Assembly (NCBI GenBank): GCA_022566535.1
Contig: JADFIR010000031.1
Location: forward strand, 1 to 37,398
Length of the DNA stretch: 37,398 bases
DNA from: Planctomycetota bacterium
GTDB taxonomy: Bacteria > Planctomycetota > Phycisphaerae > Phycisphaerales > SM1A02
Reading direction: 5' to 3'
In this document: positions 7,725 to 16,359 of the stretch, in pieces
Position numbering within the stretch: position 1 is the stretch's first letter
Layout: every line of letters starts with the position of its first letter
Notes under the pieces: generated by a model
Databases searched by the model: none
The model's input: the letters and a program-made list of their open reading frames with translations, nothing else
Told to the model about the DNA's origin: nothing
Position numbers and translations under genes: made by a program

Positions 7725-9014
7725 ATGCCCTACACCCTCGCCCCAGATGAAGGTTACGACGTGGACATCGAGACCACGGAGTATCTCACGCAGCGCGGCG
7801 ATGCGCCCGAGCGGTGGGTGCTCAACTTCGGCCCGCAGCATCCGGCGACGCACACGACATTGCGGATCGTCCTGGAGCTGGACGGCGAGCGGGTGGTGCG
7901 GGCCACCCCCCACATTGGCTACCTGCACTCCGGTTTCGAGAAGCTCGCCGAACACCACGACTACAACCAGTACGTCTGCACCGTCAGCCGAATGGATTAC
8001 ATCAGCCCGATCGTCAACGACATTGCCTGGCATCACGCGGTGGAGGCGTTGTTCGGCATCAACCTGACGCCGCGATGCAAGGTTGTGCGGACGATCCTTG
8101 CGGAGCTCGGGCGGATTCAGAACCATCTGCTGAGCTGCGGAGCCGCAGCGCTGGACCTCGGCGCCTTCACCGGGTTTCTCTACGGCTTCAACGAGCGCGA
8201 GTTCATCTACGACATCATGGACTATATCTCCGGCCAGCGGTTCCATCCCGATTGGACCCGCGTCGGGGGAGCGATGCTGGACCTCCCGGACGATGAAGTC
8301 TTTGGGCGCATGGTGCGCGCGTTCATCGACGAGCGGCTGCCCAAGGCGATCAAGGACATTGAGGTCCTGCTGAAGCGCAACCGTATTTTCGTGGATCGCC
8401 TCCAAGGAGTGGGCGAGATCAGCGCCCAGGACGCGATCGCCTGGAGCCTCACCGGCCCCAACGCCCGAGCGTCGGGGGTTCGCCGCGATCTCCGCAAGGA
8501 TGAGCCATACCTTTGCTATGCGGACAACTGGGACGGCCAAGGGGCCGAGCCGGTCGAGTTCTCGATCACGGTGGCTCAGGACGGCGACTGCCTCTGCCGA
8601 TTCCTGGTCCGCATGGAGGAGATGCAGCAATCCCGGCGAATCATCGACCAGCTCATCGACCGCATTCCGAAGGGGCCGATGAACGTCGCGATCGACTCGA
8701 AGTACAACGTGCCGGAAAAAGGTGATGTCTACGGGTCTATCGAGGCGACGATCCAACTGTTTGAGATCTTCATGGACAATCGTGGCTGGGACGTGCCCGT
8801 CGGCGAAGCGTACAGCGCGATCGAATCACCCAACGGCGAGCTTGGCTACTACATCGTCGCCGACGCAACGAAATGCTCCTGGCGCGCGAAGACCCGCCCG
8901 CCGTCGTTCATCCATTTTCAGGTGTTGCCCAAACTGCTGGAGGGGCATCAGCTCGCCGACACCGTCGCGGTGCTGGGGTCGCTGAACATCATCGCCGCGG
9001 AGCTGGATCGGTGA
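7725..9014 (+). CDS. nuoD: NADH-quinone oxidoreductase subunit D (NuoD, 49 kDa subunit)
   Basis: A 429-residue protein matching NuoD over its full length: FGPQHPATHTTLRIVLELDGE, then IGYLHSGFEKLAE, YVCTVSRMDY and ELGRIQNHLL, and near the C-terminus ESPNGELGYYIV. In complex I this subunit, descended from the hydrogenase large subunit, forms part of the quinone-binding cavity in the peripheral arm on the cytoplasmic side. The first 25 residues are a family-variable extension. There is no strong Shine-Dalgarno before the ATG. It is followed by nuoE at 57 bases. There is no nuoC upstream; the preceding gene is an unrelated secreted protein, so the complex I genes are split in this genome. Confidence 0.96.
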   Translation: MPYTLAPDEGYDVDIETTEYLTQRGDAPERWVLNFGPQHPATHTTLRIVLELDGERVVRATPHIGYLHSGFEKLAEHHDYNQYVCTVSRMDYISPIVNDIAWHHAVEALFGINLTPRCKVVRTILAELGRIQNHLLSCGAAALDLGAFTGFLYGFNEREFIYDIMDYISGQRFHPDWTRVGGAMLDLPDDEVFGRMVRAFIDERLPKAIKDIEVLLKRNRIFVDRLQGVGEISAQDAIAWSLTGPNARASGVRRDLRKDEPYLCYADNWDGQGAEPVEFSITVAQDGDCLCRFLVRMEEMQQSRRIIDQLIDRIPKGPMNVAIDSKYNVPEKGDVYGSIEATIQLFEIFMDNRGWDVPVGEAYSAIESPNGELGYYIVADATKCSWRAKTRPPSFIHFQVLPKLLEGHQLADTVAVLGSLNIIAAELDR

Positions 9015-9070
9015 TCAGCCAGCCGCGGCCCCCCGCCAGCGGATTCTGACGCATCCCTTTGGAGCGCCCC

Positions 9071-9598
9071 ATGGCCTGGACCGTAAAGCCTTCCGCCACC
9101 ACGGTCATCGAGCAGCGTGACCAGCCGTACCTCACGCCGAAGATGAAGCAGCAGTACACGGCCGAACTCCTGCCTCGGTATGAGAAGGCGATGGGCGCGT
9201 TGGTGCCGATCCTCAACGACGTGCAGCATCGCTATCGCTGTGTTGCGTACCAGGCGATGGTGGAGATCGCTCGGTTCCTTCAGATCACGCCCGCAGATGT
9301 GCTCGACACCGCCTCGTTTTACGAAGAGTACACGACCGAGCCGACCGGCAAGCACGTCATCGCGGTCTGCCAGTCAATCGCCTGCGAGATCTGCGGCCAC
9401 CAGGCGATCCTCGATCATCTGCGCCGCAAGCTCGACATCGAGCCGCACGAGACGACCGATGACGGGAAGTTCACGCTGCTGGCCCTGGAATGCCTCGGCT
9501 CATGCGATACCGCGCCGGTGGCGCTGATAAACGACGATCTCCACGAACACCTGACGATCGAGAAGCTCGATCAACTCTTGGAGAATCTACCTGACTGA
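9071..9598 (+). CDS. nuoE: NADH-quinone oxidoreductase subunit E (NuoE, 24 kDa subunit)
   Basis: A 175-residue thioredoxin-fold ferredoxin subunit carrying the N1a [2Fe-2S] cluster. The ligands are visible as CQSIAC (C100, C105) and CLGSC (C141, C145). It pairs with NuoF in the NADH-oxidising module at the tip of complex I. The ATG is preceded by GGAG (9061-9064) at 6 bases; a TTG at 9059 in the same frame is less likely. Length and motif spacing are normal. Confidence 0.95.
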   Translation: MAWTVKPSATTVIEQRDQPYLTPKMKQQYTAELLPRYEKAMGALVPILNDVQHRYRCVAYQAMVEIARFLQITPADVLDTASFYEEYTTEPTGKHVIAVCQSIACEICGHQAILDHLRRKLDIEPHETTDDGKFTLLALECLGSCDTAPVALINDDLHEHLTIEKLDQLLENLPD

Positions 9599-9615
9599 GC
9601 CGCGGACTGTGACCA

Positions 9616-9819
9616 ATGCGCAGCGCAAGCAAAAAGCCACTCATGCATTACCTCGGCGAGTTCGTCGGCCACATCGTCAAGGCGATCAGGACCGATCCAG
9701 GCAGGAAACGAATCGTCGTGAACAAGGCCGTCGAGGAAGAGGACCGCGATACCATGACCCTTCGGCGAACGACCATCGAGGAAATTGAGTTCAAGCGCGA
9801 TGAACCAAGCAGTCCCTAA
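9616..9819 (+). CDS. small protein between nuoE and nuoF, unknown function
   Basis: A 67-residue, charged, soluble ORF starting 17 bases after nuoE and ending 9 bases before nuoF, so it must be co-transcribed if real. It has an amphipathic first half (MHYLGEFVGHIVKAI) and an acidic/basic second half (EEEDRDTMTLRRTTIEEIEFKRD). There are no Cys residues and no membrane segment. The tight packing and a G+C-rich but non-repetitive sequence favour a true gene, perhaps a lineage-specific accessory or assembly factor of the NADH module. That role is inferred from position only. Confidence 0.6.
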   Translation: MRSASKKPLMHYLGEFVGHIVKAIRTDPGRKRIVVNKAVEEEDRDTMTLRRTTIEEIEFKRDEPSSP

Positions 9820-9828
9820 CCCCTAGCC

Positions 9829-11171
9829 ATGCCTGTTACCGAACCCGTTCTTTGTAAGCGAATCCCGACCGCGCCGTGGGGCGATCCGAAGGGCCGCCAC
9901 ATCGTCGGCTACGACGAGTACGTCAAGACCGAGGGGTACGAGACGCTGCGGGCCGCGCTGGACATGACGCCCGAAGCCATCGTGGACATGGTCAAGGACT
10001 CCCAGCTTCGCGGCCGGGGTGGAGCGGGCTTCCCCTGCGGGCTCAAGTGGTCGTTCCTGCCGGAGCCCGATGGCGGGCGGCGGTATCTCGCCGTCAACTG
10101 CGACGAGGCCGAGCCGGGCACGTTCAAGGATCGGCTGCTCATTGACTTCGACCCACACCTGGTGCTCGAAGGGATTGCTATCACCTGCTACGCCTGCCGG
10201 CTCGACACCGCATACTTCTTCATCCGTGGGGAGTACCGCCATCAGATCAAGGTTGTCGAGAGCGCGATCCAGGAGGCTTATGAGCACGGCATCTTCGGCA
10301 AACCGGGACTGCTGAGTGGCGCGAGCGACTTTGTCGCCGAGTGCTATCTGCACCGCAGCGCGGGCGCGTACATCTGCGGTGAGGAGACCGGCCTGCTGGA
10401 ATGCATCGAGGGCAAGCGGGCCTGGCCGAGGGTCAAGCCGCCGTTCCCCGCGGTGAAGGGACTCTTCGGCCGGCCCACCATCGTCAACAATGTCGAGACG
10501 CTGGCCGCCGTCGGCCCGATCGTCCGGCACGGCGCAGACTGGTGGAAATCCATGGGCTGCGAATCGTCCATCGGCGGCCCGCCGAGCTTCGGCCCCAAGC
10601 TGATGGGCGTCTCCGGCACGTCAACCGCCCGGGCTGTTATGAGGTGGACTTAGGAATCGGGCTGCGAAAACTTGTCGAGGACTATTGCGGCGGGATGCGT
10701 GGCGGCAAGAAGTTCAAGGGCGCGATCGCCGGCGGCGTGAGTATGGGCGCGCTGGGGCCCGATCAGTTCGACGCCGAGATGGACTTCGACATCGGCCGAA
10801 AGTACCAGGTCATGGGCCTGGGCACGGCCTGCCCGACGATCTTCGACGAGGACACCGACATGGTCGCGGTGGCCCGCAACATCGCGCGGTTCTTCGCCAA
10901 CGAATCGTGCGGCCAGTGCACGCCGTGCCGCGAAGGCACCTCGTGGGTCTATAAGCTGCTCGTGAGAATCGAGCAGGGGAACGCCACCAGCAAAGACCTG
11001 GATCTGCTGTTGGAGCTGGCGGGGTCGATGGGGATCATGTCCGGCACGACCATCTGCGGACTCGCCGACGGCAACAACTGGGCCATCCGCACGATCGTCA
11101 ACAAGTTCCGCGATGAGTTCGAGGCCCGCGTAAGACCGTCCCTAGTGCCCCTGGGCATCGGGGCCACCTGA
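9829..11171 (+). CDS. nuoF: NADH-quinone oxidoreductase subunit F (NuoF), frame broken by a 1-base deletion
   Basis: The 51 kDa NADH-binding subunit with FMN and cluster N3. The first part (9829 to about 10617) shows the NADH/FMN motifs GRGGAGFPCGLKWS, NCDEAEPGTFKDR and GAYICGEETGLLE. The frame is then lost: GVSG should continue HVNRPGCYEVDLG, which is encoded in the next frame to 11171, with the 4Fe-4S ligands CGQCTPC and a later ICGLAD. One C appears to be missing next to 10617 (GGC-CAC read as GGCAC). Uncorrected translation stops at 10653. No other damage is seen and both halves are well conserved, so a sequencing or assembly error is at least as likely as a real mutation. No nuoG follows. 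Confidence 0.92.
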
Positions 11172-11334
11172 TCGCGGCCTGGATTGCCGCCGGCTGGGCC
11201 GCCAAGGCCCGTCCAAGGCGATCGTGCCTTCTTTCGGCCGCCACTGGATTTTCTCTGGCAAGACGCCGAAAAGGGTCGTATCCTATCGGCGGTGAGACGT
11301 GGCGAGGCCTCCGGCAGGCCGCGCCTGGCGACCG

Positions 11335-11994
11335 ATGAACCAAAACGCTTCCACGATACGCTGCTCCACGGCACTAGCGGACGACCGCGACGAATCGGCT
11401 GCGGATCCATCGTCGGACTCCGATAACCCTCCCGAACGTCACGACCCCGCCGCCTGCATGGAGATGAACGCACCGCCGTGTCCGCCGGCCGAAGCTGTCG
11501 TGGAAATGACGTGCGCCGCCGAGTCTCGTCGCATCGACGTGCCGTGGATACGCGACCAGCTTACGGCGACGTTGGCGCACATCAATCGTCCGATCCAACG
11601 TCTTGCGATCGCCATCGTCGGCGAGGAACAGATGCGCACGCTCAACGGCGCGCACCGGCAGGTCAATGATTCCACGGATGTGCTGGCGTTCGCAAATGCG
11701 GCGCCCGGCGGCGCGATCGACGCGGACATCGTCGTCTGCGTCGATGTTGCGGCTGGCGGGGCGTCCGAGCGGAGTATCCCCATCGAGCAGGAGCTGCTGC
11801 TGTATGCGCTGCACGGCGTGCTTCACTGCGCCGGGTTCGATGATCAGACCAAAGAAGGCTTCACGGCCATGCACGCTGAGGAGGACCGTATCCTGTCCGC
11901 CATCGGCGTCGGCCGAACGTTCGCGCGCGATCCGTCGGGTCACGACGACGATCGCCCCAGCAAGAACGTGACCGGGGACCACTGCATTGACTGA
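11335..11994 (+). CDS. ybeY: endoribonuclease YbeY (rRNA maturation factor)
   Basis: A single-strand-specific metallo-endoribonuclease family protein acting in 16S rRNA 3' maturation and ribosome quality control. The conserved core starts near 11500 (VPWIRDQLTATLAHI) and contains VNDSTDVLAF and the metal motif HGVLHCAGFDD. The family pattern is HGxLHxxGYDH, so the third His ligand is Asp here; as I recall, a similar change exists in some Bacteroidetes. The start is uncertain: the ATG used gives a long low-complexity N-terminus, and 11458 or 11464 would give a normal-length protein of about 176-178 residues. It overlaps the next gene by 8 bases, echoing the ybeY-ybeX (corC) pairing in proteobacteria. 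Confidence 0.88.
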   Translation: MNQNASTIRCSTALADDRDESAADPSSDSDNPPERHDPAACMEMNAPPCPPAEAVVEMTCAAESRRIDVPWIRDQLTATLAHINRPIQRLAIAIVGEEQMRTLNGAHRQVNDSTDVLAFANAAPGGAIDADIVVCVDVAAGGASERSIPIEQELLLYALHGVLHCAGFDDQTKEGFTAMHAEEDRILSAIGVGRTFARDPSGHDDDRPSKNVTGDHCID

Positions 11995-13303
11995 TCTGTA
12001 TGTCTGGATGGCGGTGGCGATGCTGTTCGCCGCTGCCTACCTGGCCGCGTTGAATCTGACCCTGCTGCGGCTGAGTCCATCCGCTGTGAGGCAGCTTCTG
12101 GACTCGCGAGGGAAGCCGGAAGGAGCCCATTGGTATGCGGCCAAGTTCGACTCGGCGATCTTCGCAGTGTCCTTGGTTCGTACCGCGACGCGATTGGGAG
12201 TCTTCGTCCTGGTGCTTGCGGCGGTGGTAGACCTGGGAGCTGAGGCAACCCTCACCTGGCCCGACCTGCTGATCAGCGGTGTGATCTCCGCCCTGATGTT
12301 GTGGGTGTGCACCAGTGTGCTGGCCTCGGCTATCTCTCGCTATGCCGGCGGCGCACTGCTCGCGTCGGGGCTCCCGGTCGTCAGGTCGATCACATGGGGA
12401 TGCTACCCGCTGCTCAAGGGTGTCTCGTTTATAGACGAGGTGGTCCGCCGGCTCAGCGGCGCCAGTTCTCAACAAGATGAGCAGCGCGAGTCCGAATTGT
12501 TGCGCAGCATCGAAGAGACTAAGCGCGAAGGTGGACTGGACAGGGACGCGGCCGACATGTTGGAGAATGTCGTCGAGTTCGCCAGCACCGATGTGGGAGA
12601 GATCATGACCCCCCGCACCGATATTGAAGGCATCGAGCTCACCGACGATCTCGCTGAGATTCGCTCGTTCATCGCCGAGGTCGGCTATTCACGCATTCCC
12701 GTCTACAAAGGAAACCTCGACCACATTGAGGGAATCCTCTACGTCAAGGACCTCGTGCGGTATCTCGGCGAAGACGCAAACAACTTCAAGCTCGATCCTC
12801 TTCTGCGCCAGCCCATCATCGTTCCCGAAACGAAGCCCGTACGCGAGCTGTTGGCCGACTTCCAGAAAAACGGAGTCCACATGGCGGTGGTCATTGACGA
12901 ATATGGCGGCACCGCCGGCCTGGTCACGATCGAGGATGTGCTCGAAGAGATCGTCGGCGAGATCCACGATGAGCACGAACCCAATGGCGAGGAGCCGGTG
13001 CTCGTGACCATCGACGACCGCCACGCCGAGGCGGACGGGCGATACCACATCGACGACCTCAACGAACAGCTCGGACTCACGCTGCCGGAGGATGATGACT
13101 TCGATACAATCGCAGGCTTCCTTCTCGCCCAGTTGGGCCACGTGCCCAAGGTCGGCGAGACGTTCGAGGCCCACGACGCCCGGTTCACGGCGCTGGCCGC
13201 CACCCCCACCCACGTCCAGCGGGTGGGAATCGAGCTGCTGGCGTCGCCGCTTCCCAACGGCGCGCCGACCGAATCACCCCCGTCGAAATCTCGGGGCGCC
13301 TAG
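11987..13303 (+). CDS. CorC/HlyC-family membrane protein (DUF21-CBS-CorC_HlyC)
   Basis: A 438-residue protein with an N-terminal DUF21/CNNM-type membrane domain of three or four helices (to about residue 130), a CBS pair (IMTPRTDIEGIEL near 204, and MAVVIDEYGGTAGLVT near 304), and a C-terminal CorC_HlyC domain. The family is linked to divalent cation (Mg2+/Co2+) export or resistance; the name hemolysin C is historical. The TTG start overlaps the ybeY stop and has GGGGA about 10 bases upstream. An ATG at 12008 is the alternative. The Pro/Ser-rich tail after residue 415 is unassigned. Substrate cannot be read from sequence. Confidence 0.85.
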   Translation: MTDLYVWMAVAMLFAAAYLAALNLTLLRLSPSAVRQLLDSRGKPEGAHWYAAKFDSAIFAVSLVRTATRLGVFVLVLAAVVDLGAEATLTWPDLLISGVISALMLWVCTSVLASAISRYAGGALLASGLPVVRSITWGCYPLLKGVSFIDEVVRRLSGASSQQDEQRESELLRSIEETKREGGLDRDAADMLENVVEFASTDVGEIMTPRTDIEGIELTDDLAEIRSFIAEVGYSRIPVYKGNLDHIEGILYVKDLVRYLGEDANNFKLDPLLRQPIIVPETKPVRELLADFQKNGVHMAVVIDEYGGTAGLVTIEDVLEEIVGEIHDEHEPNGEEPVLVTIDDRHAEADGRYHIDDLNEQLGLTLPEDDDFDTIAGFLLAQLGHVPKVGETFEAHDARFTALAATPTHVQRVGIELLASPLPNGAPTESPPSKSRGA

Positions 13304-13413
13304 AGCCACGGCGTGTCGCCGCGGACCGCCCCGACACGGTACGGCTCTGCACCCGCCTCGATGCCTCGATGCCCAAACGGGTGCCCAGACGACTCCCGAC
13401 CCCCGTTTTCGTA

Positions 13414-14562
13414 TCACTTCAAGCCAAGCAGCCGGCCGTGGGCACGAAACTGATCGTCCATCCGATCCACGATCCGACCGACCCGCTGACCGTCAAGCCG
13501 CGCGGCGAAGAAGATGAGCAGCTCGATCATGCCGTGATAGTCGTCGAGCGAAATGAACTCCGGGCCGACGTTCGCCGGTCGGCGGCCGCCCAGGACGCCG
13601 TCGATATCGACCATGTTGTGATAGTTGCCTAACGCCAGGCACACGCACGTTGATTCATAGCCATAGGCACTGAACGTGCTTGCTTCGCACACTCCGCCGG
13701 GCATGAGCTTGCGTTGGGCTTTGAACCGGGGATATTTCTTGCGGTGTTCACTCAGCAGCGCACTGAGACGATTGGTGAGCGCCGGGCTGAACACGCTCAA
13801 CCGATCGCCGACTCGGAGGATCGGCCCGGCGCCGACGGGCGAGTCGGGATAGCTGCGGGAGTTCTCCAGGCAGATGAGTCTCGCGGTCTTGGGCACGGAT
13901 CGCTTCTTGCACGCTGCGACGGCTCCGACGAAGCCTATCTCTTCGGCCCGGGTCAGCAGCAGGCCCACGTTCCCGGCCCCCTTGCGGTTCCGCAGAACGT
14001 CCATCGTGGCCAGCGCTGCGGCAACCCCGGCAAGGTCATCGCAAGCGGGCGCATACAGCCTTCCGGTGACGACCGTCGGCCGGGCGCCCCACCCCCCCAA
14101 CGCCCACCGCCCGATATCGCCCGCAACCAGTGTGTTTGATGCTCGTCCCATGCGCGCGATGACACGCCTAAACGGCTTCGCGGCCAAATCGAGCTCGGTG
14201 ATCGTCGCACGGTGTGCCGAGTCGTCGTCGCTGAAGATCTCAATCTTCGCGTTCTCGAAGTACGGATCGTGTACCGAGCCACGAAACTCCAGCTCGATCG
14301 TGCGCTCGTCGATGACGTCGCGGACCACGAACGCCGGATGATCAAGGTGAGCGGTGATGAAGATCGGCCGGGCGGATCGGCGTCCCTTGCGGGTGATGAT
14401 CAGGTTTCCTGCCGCGTCACGTCGCAGCGTCAGGTTTCTGCGGCGCGTCAGCCAGTTCTCGATCCACGCAATAACGCGGTCCTCCCGTCCAGCCGCGGTG
14501 GGAATCGCCGTCAGCTGCATCAGCCATTGTTCGTGGCGGCGCCGTTGAGCACTGCTGGCCAT
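13414..14562 (-). CDS. M42-like (M20/M42 clan) zinc aminopeptidase family protein
   Basis: A 382-residue soluble protein with the metal-binding order of the M42 glutamyl aminopeptidase / M20 clan: TAHLDHPAF (His, about residue 92), APACDDLAGV (bridging Asp), TRAEEIGFVGA (catalytic Glu pair), ICLENS, and a final GNYHNM His. An inserted small domain (about residues 105-170) fits the M42 architecture. The family cleaves N-terminal residues from peptides and uses two divalent metals. A -10-like CGCTACACT ends only 6 bases before the ATG, suggesting leaderless or very short-leader transcription. The gene converges with the transporter-like gene. Substrate specificity is unknown. Confidence 0.82.
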   Translation of the reverse strand: MASSAQRRRHEQWLMQLTAIPTAAGREDRVIAWIENWLTRRRNLTLRRDAAGNLIITRKGRRSARPIFITAHLDHPAFVVRDVIDERTIELEFRGSVHDPYFENAKIEIFSDDDSAHRATITELDLAAKPFRRVIARMGRASNTLVAGDIGRWALGGWGARPTVVTGRLYAPACDDLAGVAAALATMDVLRNRKGAGNVGLLLTRAEEIGFVGAVAACKKRSVPKTARLICLENSRSYPDSPVGAGPILRVGDRLSVFSPALTNRLSALLSEHRKKYPRFKAQRKLMPGGVCEASTFSAYGYESTCVCLALGNYHNMVDIDGVLGGRRPANVGPEFISLDDYHGMIELLIFFAARLDGQRVGRIVDRMDDQFRAHGRLLGLK

Positions 14563-14712
14563 GGGGGCAGTGTAGCGAGCCGCAGCGCCCCCGCGGCGGG
14601 GTCACGTCGCGTGGCGCTATCGCCCTTTCTCCGACAACCACCACTTGACAGCCGAGCCCGCAATGGGACGATATGTCGCGGTTTCTGACCTGATCCATGC
14701 AAGGCACATTCG

Positions 14713-15096
14713 ATGGAGCACTCTCGATCACCGGCAGTCGAATTGAGCCCACCGGCCCGTGCACTAGCTCAGGCCCTCCTTGACCATCACCGGCATGTTT
14801 GCCAGTCAGCAGATTCGGCGGGTCGGAACATTGATTCCTGCGTGATTGCGTACGGGGACCTGTGTGAGCAAGCGGGCATTCCCGAGGTCGTTAGATCGGT
14901 TGGGCGGTTCTTACAAGAAGTCGCTGCATGGTGTAGTGAGAATGGTTGGCCGCCTCTTAACGCCTTGGCGGTCAACCAGGAGACTCGTATGCCAGGAGAC
15001 AACTACAAGTTAGCCCCTGGGTGCAACCCGCTGAACTGGCCAGACGAAGCCCAGGCATGCATTGCGTTTGAGGGTTACCCTGAAGCGATTCCCTAG
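14713..15096 (+). CDS. hypothetical 127-residue protein
   Basis: A soluble protein with a helical N-terminus, then YGDLCEQAGIP, RSVGRFLQEVAAWC and a PPLNALAVNQETRMPGDNY segment. The order (small helix-turn-helix-like part, then a PPL..LAVN..T..PG..Y strand) recalls small proteins found beside restriction or phage genes. I cannot name the family. AAGG at 14701-14704 lies 8 bases before the ATG. Base composition is less G+C-rich than the flanking housekeeping genes, so acquisition by transfer is possible. Confidence 0.6.
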   Translation: MEHSRSPAVELSPPARALAQALLDHHRHVCQSADSAGRNIDSCVIAYGDLCEQAGIPEVVRSVGRFLQEVAAWCSENGWPPLNALAVNQETRMPGDNYKLAPGCNPLNWPDEAQACIAFEGYPEAIP

Positions 15097-15190
15097 GACG
15101 AGCGTGCATGGAGGAGTCGGAGCGGTCATGTCCTTTCATCGCAGCAGGCAACTGACCGAGAGCCGTTGAGCAGCCAGAGATCGGGTACTC

Positions 15191-15859
15191 ATGCGATATC
15201 GGATATGCGGTGTCGATCGGCAGACGGGCACACCGGTTCAGCCCATTGTCGTTGAAGCCGCGACCGAAAGGGATGCGCTGGTCGAGGCTGGTCGACGCGG
15301 GATGTTCACCGAATCCATCGAGCCCTACACGGCCCCGAAGCCAACCAATGCCACCCCTGGGACCCGGCCGGCCGTCGCCCAGACCATGTTGGTGGAGTGC
15401 CCGGCGTGCAAGAAGCGATTCAGTGAGACGGCAGACGCATGTCCGAAGTGCGGCTTCAAGGTTGACGCGGCTGCTAAAGCATCGCTAAGAGCGAAGGCCA
15501 TCCAAGAATCTATCAAAGAGAAGCGATCGAATCATCTCATTGGGGCCATAGTCTGCCTTGTGGCTTCAGTGCTGTGTTTGTTCGTCAGTCTCATCGTGTT
15601 TAGCGAGAGCCAAGGATCATATGTCTCACCTGGCCCGGTGCGCCAGCGCGAGGCATACGAAAAGTTTCTGCGAGGCGAACGACTTTCCGATATGGACGTC
15701 GATGACTTGGCGAACCGCGAGCGATATATTTCTACAGAAGAGAGCGGGGCCGCAGGTCTGCTTTGCGTCGGCTGTAGCATCGTTTTCTTTGTCTTCGGTA
15801 TAGGGATGCTCATTCACCTGCATGCGACGCCCAACGATCCCGCAAGCCAGTCCTCGTGA
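15191..15859 (+). CDS. zinc-ribbon membrane protein of unknown function
   Basis: A 222-residue protein. Residues 1-60 form a small beta-rich domain (YRICGVDRQTGTPVQP...EAATERDALVEAGRRG) followed by a Pro/Thr linker. A zinc ribbon follows (CPACKKRF...CPKCGF, near residues 70-88), then a coiled Lys-rich stretch and two transmembrane helices (about 116-135 and 189-208) around a short extramembrane loop. The architecture is common in planctomycete membrane proteins of unknown role. Function cannot be assigned. Confidence 0.6.
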   Translation: MRYRICGVDRQTGTPVQPIVVEAATERDALVEAGRRGMFTESIEPYTAPKPTNATPGTRPAVAQTMLVECPACKKRFSETADACPKCGFKVDAAAKASLRAKAIQESIKEKRSNHLIGAIVCLVASVLCLFVSLIVFSESQGSYVSPGPVRQREAYEKFLRGERLSDMDVDDLANRERYISTEESGAAGLLCVGCSIVFFVFGIGMLIHLHATPNDPASQSS

Positions 15860-15970
15860 CGATTGCTCTGAAACCCGCGAAGAAACGGTCTCTGAAGGAG
15901 TGGACGGGGATCAATTCAGACCGCGGCTCGGGCTACCCACGCCGTTTGCCATATACTCTGATGGATCTTT

Positions 15971-16171
15971 ATGGACAAGGGCATTTCACATGATCGGCGG
16001 GAGGAGACGCCGCAGGCCAAGGCGCGGTGGTTCCAGACGCTGTCGCTAGCCGAGCGAATGGACTACCTCTGCGCGATCACCGACCTGGCGTTCGAAAACA
16101 ATCCCCAGATCGCAGATAGGAAGCATGCTCAACCGACTTCAGGCCGTATTCGCATCCTTTCAAGGCCATGA
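15971..16171 (+). CDS. small partner protein of a nucleotidyltransferase pair
   Basis: A 66-residue basic protein (RREETPQAKARWFQTLSLAE, then RMDYLCAITDLAFENNPQ and RKHAQPTSGRIRIL). From memory, small proteins of this pattern precede AbiEii/AbiGii-type nucleotidyltransferase genes in planctomycetes, with overlapping frames as here (47 bases of overlap with 16125). The pair looks like a toxin-antitoxin-style module. Its larger partner is truncated, so this copy is probably non-functional or a leftover antitoxin-like gene. A TATACT (15952-15957) lies just upstream of the ATG, with no clear Shine-Dalgarno. Confidence 0.5.
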   Translation: MDKGISHDRREETPQAKARWFQTLSLAERMDYLCAITDLAFENNPQIADRKHAQPTSGRIRILSRP

Positions 16172-16262
16172 TGTGAAGTACGTCGTGATCGGCGGTATCG
16201 CGGCCGTTGTGCATGGGGTTCCCCGCGCCACGTTCGGTCTTGACATCCTCATAGAAGCCACG
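16125..16262 (+). pseudogene. truncated nucleotidyltransferase (AbiEii-like) remnant
   Basis: The first 46 codons encode a typical nucleotidyltransferase N-terminus: a VIGGIAAVVHGVPRATFG stretch, then LDILIEAT. This is the GG...R.T.DxD region of MNT/AbiEii-type enzymes. The match stops at about 16262, where the frame runs into a GC hairpin (16281-16297) and a CATCACTCATCGCT repeat, giving a meaningless tail to 16394. The first Asp of the usual DxD also appears to be Gly. The full family is 150-300 residues, so this is a 5' fragment only. Confidence 0.65.
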
Positions 16263-16315
16263 CGGCCGATCTCCCCTCGCGCCGGGGCAAGCCCGGCCGC
16301 TAAACTCTCATTACC

Positions 16316-16343
16316 CATCACTCATCGCTCATCACTCATCGCT
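16316..16343. repeat. 14-base direct repeat before ribBA
   Basis: CATCACTCATCGCT occurs twice head to tail, 16-44 bases before the RibBA start. A hairpin GCCGGG-GCAAG-CCCGGC lies at 16281-16297. It occupies the junction where the nucleotidyltransferase gene was cut off. Confidence 0.75.
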
Positions 16344-16359
16344 CCTACACTTTACTGCC

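Noticed and set aside
7197..8756. 519-codon open frame on the minus strand across the propeller gene end and nuoD
   Set aside because: It is antisense to two well-supported genes, and its translation shows reversed dockerin and intergenic repeat sequence; high G+C makes such frames common.
10401..11171. Separate gene starting at 10401
   Set aside because: Only the part after about 10618 is meaningful and it continues NuoF; it is the second half of the frameshifted nuoF.
13714..14341. Plus-strand frames over the M42-like gene
   Set aside because: They are antisense to a protein with the full metal-binding motif order.
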